64,000 nt of DNA, taken from Wurfbainia villosa (taxonomy: Eukaryota > Streptophyta > Magnoliopsida > Zingiberales > Zingiberaceae). The notes under the pieces were generated by a model. It did no database searches. It was not told the origin of the DNA and worked only from the letters and a program-made list of their open reading frames with translations. Within the stretch, counting starts at the first letter, position 1. Each line of letters starts with the position of its first letter. Shown piece by piece: positions 57,390 through 64,000 of this stretch. The stretch is taken from positions 104,766,479 to 104,830,478 of the forward strand of contig CM045997.1 in assembly GCA_025175895.1 (NCBI GenBank). Reading direction: 5' to 3'. The position numbers and the translations under genes are program-made.

Positions 57390-58740
57390 AATAACCCTAG
57401 GGTAGTCAACCATATGAACTTGACCTATATCATAATTTGGTTGACTTAGGATGACGGGACAACATTTTTTAGATAGTGTTGGGTGATGATAACGTGCCCA
57501 TAAATAGGTAATAATGGCTAAATCATGATGATTAATGTAATTGCTATGTATGTTTTAAATCATGATTTATGATTTTGAAATTTGGCATGTTATCACTAGA
57601 AATAGGTTTAAATCATGCTTTAGGTGATAATTTGTTTATTATCATCGTATAATACCTAATGCATGACTATTATTTGATGGATACATGAGTTTCATGATCA
57701 TAATGTAGAATTGATTGATATATGTCATTATGATCATGTAGGATGTTAGGTTGATGCTTAACCATGATAGAATTGCATGAATATATGGGTTAAGTATATA
57801 CAAATACCCCCTAGGATACATCTCACACTCACCATAGGCTAACTTGATTGCAAACTTAGCATGGGTGAGATATTAGGATGATACAAATGTCCACTAATGC
57901 CTATGGCATTTAGATGGTCATTTAAAGTATCAAAATAGCAATAATAGACCAATCATGGGGAAGGCTTATGTTTAATTCATAGACATATTGCCCAAAGATC
58001 ATGGTTGGATATTTCATATGTTTTCAAAACAATTTCTTACCTTAAAATACATGTATTCATGTTTTGAAACAATTGGATGCAAAACTAGGTAGCTAACTTG
58101 ATACTAGAATGATCAAAAACCTAGTGGTTTTTAGAACTTTTGGATTTTTGGCAAAAATAAGAAAATATAATGAGTCTTCATGAAAAACTATTTTTCCTTG
58201 ATAGATATACTTAATAGAAATATGTTCCCCAAATTTTATGATTTTTCAAATTTTCTGGAATTTATAATGCATTTCTGAAATTCGTCCAGAAAATCAGAAA
58301 TTTGGATTCCTTTGTGCGATACGATCATACCATCGATAAATCAGAATATTGAAGGCCGAATTCAGTTTTTAAACCTACAACAAGTGGTAGAAATATACTT
58401 AATGCCATCAACAAGTGGTACCCAATTTTAAATCAACTTGTCATATTTTTTCTCCATTATACTTGATGCCATGAGCTTATAACTTAGTGTTAATCTTTTT
58501 GATGGTGTCAAAGGGGGAGAAATAACTATGTTTAAGTTAATTATTTTAGGGGGAGAAATATATTTTAGGGGGAGAAATATATGATAGGGGGAGAAAATTT
58601 GCATGGAGAGTTTCATGGATTAAGGGGGAGTTGCATGTTGCTATATCATGTTTATCTTTACATGCTTTCTTACCTTAGAATTTATATCAAATATTTTTAC
58701 CTAACTTAAACGGATTGCCACACATCAAAAAGGGGGAGAT
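57390..58740 (+). other. Non-coding 3' region of E with purine tracts
   Basis: GGGGGAG tracts lie at 58508-58516, 58549-58556, 58568-58575, 58586-58593 and 58623-58630, and the terminal AAAAAGGGGGAGAT ends at 58740. Near 58315-58345, where D has CAGTCGACTG boxes, E has GCGATACGATCATACCATCG. There is no coding sequence. Confidence 0.78.
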
Positions 58741-59939
58741 TGTTAGGGCAATCTCTTGCCGTAATATGGTTTTGATGGTGTGGCAAAGGGTTTAAGTTAG
58801 TTTGATATGTTGATGTGATATGTGCGTTGAAGTCGTGCAGGACTTAGTAATTCGCACATGGAGCCGTGGCGAGTTTCACATCTCATGACTCGTGCCTTGA
58901 GTCGGTGAAGGATAGCTTTGTGGAAGCCGTGCGCTTGGAGCATCTGAGGGACCGTCGGACGAGAAGCTTGGAGTGAAGCCGGAGGAAGTAGACTTCGAGG
59001 CAAGAGACGCGAAGGAGCATTGCAGAGCCGTGCGCCTGATGCTGCCGAGGGACGTGGCCGAGAACGAAGAGAACTTCGAAGGCGAAGGACTCCGAGAAAT
59101 GAGAGTGAGCGATTGTAACCCGGGGAAGGGTAGCTCTTAGGTGAAACTTGGCCATTTGGCTAAGTGTCGGATGGGTTTTCCCGACACCAGTCGACTACCA
59201 TGTCATGGCGGCAATGATCGCTTCCGAGTCAGTGAGTTCGACCGTATACGATCGATCGATTGTAGCCGTGGTCGATCGCCATCGCGTGGGCGGCCGATCG
59301 CTAAGACATCGATCATCGGGCGCGGCCGATCGTCAATAAGGGTTCACCAGAGGCGTTCGTAGCCGATCGGCGATTGACTACAGGCGTGATCGTGATGAGG
59401 TCCATCGATCGCCAAGAGTTCCGCTGACTACTGGCGGTCGGATCCGGCGTGTTCGGAGGCCGTTGTAGGCAATCGATCGCCAAGGGCGACGTGATCGATG
59501 ATGCGCAAACGGGAAGAAGTTAGCCCTCTCTATAAAAAGAGAGGGTGTAAGCCTTTGAGAGGCTAATGCTCATACTCCAAACGATCTTCCTAGTGCCCCA
59601 CAAGCTCTAAACTCTTCTTACTTGTCTTTACTTCAATCCTATTGTAAGAAGAGTGATATTGGTTGTAAAGGTTACCTCCACCTAGCTTGGTGCAAAGGAG
59701 AGACCATTTAGTGGATTGGTTTAGCGGAGTGATTCACCGAGGACGAATCGGGGACCGTGGATTAGAGGCGTAGCCGTGAACCACGTTATACCATCGTGTT
59801 AGCGTTTGTTTTATTGTTTGTCTTTTGCTTTGTATTTGTATATTCCGCTTGCGCTAATCTTTTGTAGACGAGCAATTTACAACGTCCAACGTACGAGGGC
59901 TATTCACCCCCCTCTAGCCGGCCATATCGATCCCCTACA
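58741..59939 (+). repeat. 3' LTR of E
   Basis: It pairs with 54502-55589, with TATA at 59531-59537. The box segment (about 59165-59520) is longer than in the partner and contains one near-complete CAGTCGACTA next to CCATGTCATGG, many CGATCG cores, and two GCTGACTAC/TTGACTAC remnants. Confidence 0.92.
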
Positions 59940-59944
59940 GACCT

Positions 59945-60061
59945 AGGTCGATTGCACCAACAATCTCCCCAACAAATTGTCAGACATCAATGTCAAACAT
60001 CAAAACACTACTCGAGTCAAACTCAAGTCTGGTCAATCTTGACCTGGGCCGATTGCACCAA
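59945..60061 (-). repeat. Ends of the G2 and G1 LTRs
   Basis: After E, AGGTCGATTGCACCAACA closes G2 at 59962. A few bases of purine tract and TTGTCAGACATC follow. Then ATCAAAACACTACTCGAGTC to GATTGCACCAATA matches the terminal LTR part of family 1 and probably closes G1. Confidence 0.55.
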
Positions 60062-61554
60062 TAATCTCTCCCTTTTTGATGTTTGACAAAAACCAAACAC
60101 CTTTGAGTTAGGCCTAAACCCTAACTCAAATCTCCTTACCAATTATCCCAAATTGGTAGTTTCACTTTCTCCCCCTTTTTGACATACATCAAAAAGGTTC
60201 TCCCCAAGGTGGTCAATATCTCATATCCCAATGAGATCTTACAATCTCCCCCTTTGTCCAAAAATACCTAGGATGCCTTTACTCTTCCTAGTGATAAGTC
60301 CCATATCACTCAAGAGAGTCACTCCTATGAACTCTCCTAATTTCCAAATTGGGCATCTCAAATTCCCATTCCCCTCCCCCCTTATGAGGAAGATACACAT
60401 CCATCATCTCATGATGGATATCTCTCCCTAAAGGCTTGTTCCCCCTTGACCATTGCACCAATAATGTCCTTCGAGAGTCCCTAAGCTAATAGGAACACTA
60501 AATCATCAAAAATAAGGTTAAAAGTTCAACATTAAACTTTCACATACCTTAAAATTGATACACACCCTAACAATTCTCCTAATTTATATCCAATGAATTT
60601 TCACCCTTTCTAATGCTTTACAAAGTATATCCTAGGGTTAGGAGCAGTTAGGGAATCCTAACATAGCTGAAACATGGGCTAAACATCCTTGTTTACTCGA
60701 AATCAGCTCTGGCAGTCGACTCTGACAGTAATTAGTCGACTGTCCTATATATCAGTCGACTGCCATCAAGCAACAGTTGACTGATAACTGAAATTTCCAA
60801 ATTTCAATTATTAGAAACAAATTTTGAAAAAACATAAGTAATTCTACATATTTTGAAAAATCATGAAAACTCATACGTACATTACTTATAAGCAATACAA
60901 TGGGTGAAAAATATTGGAAAAATAATTTACCCATAAAATAATGAAATTGATACAAAGTCCAAAAGTGAAGAAAAATTTCATTGTTTGAGCCCTCTTTGTA
61001 TTAACATCATCAATGGTGACTTCTATCAAAAGATAGACTACACCAAAGTTTTTCAAATTATTTTAAAACCTTATATTGGATCATATTTTTTGGGCTCAAT
61101 GTACATGACTTGTACATTAGATTTCCCAATGATCCATAACATGATATAGATGAGTTTTAGTTCATCTAGATGTAAAAACTATGCACCTTGAACTCAACTC
61201 ATATCCTAACATCTCACATGTATCTAGGGTGTATCAATACACATACATGTCAATGTAATGTGATATATGAGTTTTGTTCATCTTAAACTAGGGGTTTATG
61301 TATTTTTCTAAGGCAACACTATTTGATTCCCTTATACATGGGACTTCAAATCATGCCATTGTCCTTAACTCAATTTTTATTAATGCATGAATGATTATGA
61401 CATTAATGATGATATAAATAAACATGTGCTCATAATCATGATGTCATGACCTATGATATAATCTAAATATACATGATATTTAACCTTAAACCTAAGTAAT
61501 ATCATGACATATTAAATGATTAAAAGTAAATGTGATGTCATGACATGTTATATG
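60062..61554 (-). other. Non-coding 3' internal region of a family 1 element (G1)
   Basis: On the minus strand it carries purine tracts (60064-60076, 60168-60180, 60245-60255, 60375-60385, 60437-60446) and blocks shared with B1 (14270-15660), C0 and C1 in the same order. CAGTCGACTG boxes lie at 60711-60785. Gag and the 5' LTR are missing beyond 61554. Confidence 0.7.
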
Positions 61555-61919
61555 ACAGTCGATTGATTGCCAACATGGGACTTCATATTAAGTAATATTA
61601 GTAGACTGTCCAATGCTGGCAATCGACTGCTAGGCCATTTCCTACAGTCGGACTCTAGTCGACTCCTATCAGTCGACTGACCAAAATATTAGTCGACTGA
61701 TAATCTCATCCATGAGGTTTTAACTTCAAGTATGGTGCCCCCATACTTGCTAGACCACCCTTAGCCTAGACCTAAGCCTTCTAGCCACCTTCATCAGCCT
61801 CGCGCCTATCAGATCCCTCCAAGTCATCCATGACTTGTTCATCCATATGCTAGCCTTCAGGTGCTTCCATCAGCTATTGTCATGCTAACGTGGTCTACAC
61901 CGCCAAGGCACATTGGGCT
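61555..61919 (-). repeat. LTR fragment similar to G2
   Basis: It matches the G2 LTR from its palindromic boxes to GCACATTGGGCTT (G2 about 53900-54215). It is cut on both sides, on the right by element H. Confidence 0.7.
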
Positions 61920-62864
61920 TGTTGGGATGTATACTGAAAGCCTAGCTCTTTTGTATGGACATCTTTATTTTGAAATAAGAATCACATGATCATTGTTTGC
62001 ACGTTATATTTATATGTGTGCATATTGTCTAATATTTTACATTGTAGATAACATGGTGCCTGGGTGCGGCACAGAAGAACATGTTATCAGTCCCTTGTAG
62101 AATATAAGTAGAGGCTCACAACCAAGATGGTTTTGGACAAACCATTGGCATGGTTGTAGTGTAGCTTGGTATTGTTTTATCTTGAACATAGAGTTACACT
62201 AGTACACCTCGGTGTATTGAGCAGGACCGACATAGAGGTGATTCAATTTATTGCTGACTACATAATTGAATCGGACCTCGGATATTATGTTGTACATGCT
62301 CTTAATCCCGATATAATAACGGGCACATATACTTAGTATTTATTTCTTTGATTTACCAGAGGATGAGATTTCTATGGATTAAATCAATATGCCCGGTAAG
62401 TTGGGAAGTGATATTATTTACATGGTGTGTCGTTGATTATAGGAGGAATCCGTGTCCTATATATTAGGTTGATGATGTCCCCTTGAGGAGCTCATAAGGT
62501 TCATCATGTAAACCCTGCAGGTTGACTTAGTCAACATGATGATAAGGTTGAGTGGTACTACTCGAGGAGTTAGATGTTAATTAATTGATGGTCAGTAAAT
62601 CAATTAATTGACGGACATTCGATATCTTAAACACGGGGAGATGGATGTACAAATAATATATGGAGCCCATATTAATTTATGGGGGTTGGTGAGGTAGTTC
62701 GATGATGATCCTCTAGTGGAATGGAACATCATTGATGGATCAAGTTTGTGTGGTTCCGATCCATCGGGTGGCCAAGACCCAACTCCTCCTCATGGTCCCT
62801 ATCGTAGCCTTATATAAACCTCATGAAGTCTAGATCAAATGATGGAAAACAAATCTCTAGATCC

Positions 62865-63070
62865 GACGGTTAGATTGAATCCTAGAACCAAGCGGTTGAG
62901 ATTAAATCTCTAGATCCGATTTTTGGGATTAATTCATAGAACTGACGGTTGATATTAAATATATAAATCCTACGGTTGGGATTAATTTCCTAGAACAGAC
63001 GGTTGAGATTAAATCTCTAAATCCGACGGTTGAGATTAAAACCCTAGAACCGACGGTGGAGATTAAACCA
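62865..63070 (+). repeat. Tandem array upstream of the H TATA box
   Basis: There are about seven imperfect units of roughly 30 bases with GACGGTTGAGATTAAA followed by CTAGAACC or CTAGATCC. The array stops about 20 bases before the TATA box. Confidence 0.8.
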
Positions 63071-63087
63071 AGGCCTAAACCTAACTC

Positions 63088-63096
63088 TATATAAAA
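63088..63096 (+). promoter_or_regulatory. TATA box of H LTR
   Basis: TATATAAAAGGGAGAG follows the array. A second copy, CTATATAAGGGAGCATGG, lies near 63194-63211, and both are followed by GGGCGGCAA, so the core promoter region appears duplicated. Confidence 0.6.
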
Positions 63097-63119
63097 GGGA
63101 GAGGAAAGGTTGGATAAGG

Positions 63120-63720
63120 TGGGCGGCAAGAAAATTGGGAATTTGTTCCTATATTTTTGGCTACCTCATCAATAACCAATTTTCTCCTAAGTTCTATATA
63201 AGGGAGCATGGGTTGGGCGGCAACTAAGTTTTTGGATGGTTCATGATGGATGCTAAGGAAATTAGGGTTTTGCCTAGCATTACTTGGGCGGCAAGCAACC
63301 TCAAGGAGGAAACCCTAATTAGGGTTTTGGCTCCTTAGGTTGGGCGGCCAAGGTGGTGGAGCTAGAGGGGGCGGCAACCTATGGATGAGCTTGTCTTCTT
63401 CCTTGGAGGTGGCTAGCTCCTAGATCTCTCCTCTCCACCATGCTTAGGCGGCAAGAAACCTATGGAGGAAACCCTAATTAGATTAGGGTTTGGCTCTTTG
63501 GATTAGGCGGCTAGGTTTGGAAGTTATGGTTGGGCGGCAACTATAGGGGAAGGGCTCATCTTCTTCCTTCTAAGGGTTGGCCGGCCACTACCTTCTCTTC
63601 CTCTACCTTGGGCGGCAAGAAATCCAAAGGAAGCTTGGTTGGGCGGCTAGGGTTTGGAAGGTAAGGTAGGTGGCAACTATAGGGGAAGTGTTCTTCTTCT
63701 TCCTAGGGTGTTGGCCGGTT
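63120..63720 (+). repeat. GGGCGGCAA repeats in H
   Basis: The motif GGGCGGCAA or a close variant occurs about ten times. Within 63500-63720 a unit of roughly 130 bases (GGCAACTATAGGGGAAG, then CTTCTTCCT and TTGGCCGG) is present about twice. Confidence 0.7.
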
Positions 63721-64000
63721 CCTATCCTTTTTCCTATACCTTTGGTGGTGCCCAACCTATTCCTCTTTTCCCTTTGTTTTCCTCTTGGCCGGCGGCACTA
63801 GGAGCTAGGGTTTGTCCCTGTTGTTTCCATTATGTTCTCTCTATTCTTGGGGCCGGCGGCATCAATCCTTTGTGGATTGGTGGTTGGCTCAAGCAAGAAG
63901 GGAAAGAGAGTTCTTCATTCTTTGGATTGAAGAAGATCTAAGAAGCTTCAACTTGTGGAGGATCTTCGCCCACACGAAGTCTACAAGGAGGTTAGGACAT

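Larger units (their letters stand above)
54502..59939 (+). mobile_element. E: gag-only retrotransposon (TR-GAG type, Sirevirus-like)
   Basis: It is 5438 bases with LTRs of 1088 (5') and 1199 (3') bases and a perfect duplication GACCT (54497-54501 and 59940-59944). The primer-binding site TGGTATCAGAGCC lies at 55592-55604. One gag gene is followed by about 1.35 kb of non-coding DNA with several purine tracts. There is no pol sequence. The LTR ends are almost identical, so the insertion is recent. It is in the same family as D. Confidence 0.93.
61920..64000 (+). mobile_element. H: left part of an LTR retrotransposon, running out of the window
   Basis: TGTTGGGATGTATACTG at 61920 interrupts the older LTR fragment and looks like a 5' LTR start. 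More than 2 kb follow without an open coding region. A TATA box TATATAAAA lies at 63088-63096, preceded by a tandem array and followed by GGGCGGCAA repeats. No LTR end, primer site or protein is reached, so class and size are unknown. Confidence 0.6.

Overview
This window is plant nuclear DNA made almost entirely of transposable elements, nested inside one another. I found no complete host gene, tRNA, rRNA or CRISPR array. It is assigned to a flowering plant because of the many Ty1/copia elements of Sirevirus type, a CACTA transposon, and a fragment of a plant-type nuclear gene for a mitochondrial complex I subunit. The species cannot be named from the sequence.

Layout. (1) 1-21384 holds fragments of a gag-only Sirevirus-like family, here called family 1: C0 (+, 1-4312), B1 (-, 4313-19010) and C1 (+, 19011-21384). 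B1 is split by a complete copia element, A (-, 5400-14264, target duplication CAATC), which keeps an uninterrupted 1028-codon pol. (2) 21603-51803 is an old copia element, F, stretched from about 10 kb to 30 kb by later insertions. These are a CACTA transposon carrying a captured PSST/NDUFS7 gene piece (24841-27228, target duplication CTT), a large non-coding element of uncertain class with inverted ends (27424-33308), a complete but decayed copia element C (35666-45202, target duplication TGAAC), and a gag-only element D (-, 45401-50669, target duplication CAGAT). C itself carries a solo LTR (38537-39611, target duplication GCTAG). (3) 52352-61919 holds fragments of family 1-related LTRs (G1, G2) split by a second gag-only element, E (+, 54502-59939, target duplication GACCT). 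(4) From 61920 a new long LTR (H) runs off the window.

How the pieces relate. A, C and F carry a two-part coding plan: gag ends in a YWVPK-type tail, then about 0.5 kb of spacer, then pol opening at the protease DSG motif. D, E and family 1 carry only the gag part, ending at the same YWVPK-type tail, but keep LTRs, primer-binding site and polypurine tracts. They look like non-autonomous gag-only elements that would need pol from a partner. Known Sirevirus traits are visible: several purine tracts before the 3' LTR, and symmetric repeated boxes just upstream of the LTR TATA box.

The strongest second-look signals are: (a) palindromic box arrays, mostly with a GTCGAC core, upstream of the TATA box in several different LTR families; (b) in D and E, the two LTRs of one insertion are nearly identical at their ends but hardly alignable across that box region; (c) gag-only families ending at the gag/pol boundary of their autonomous relatives; and (d) the CACTA element with its captured gene piece.
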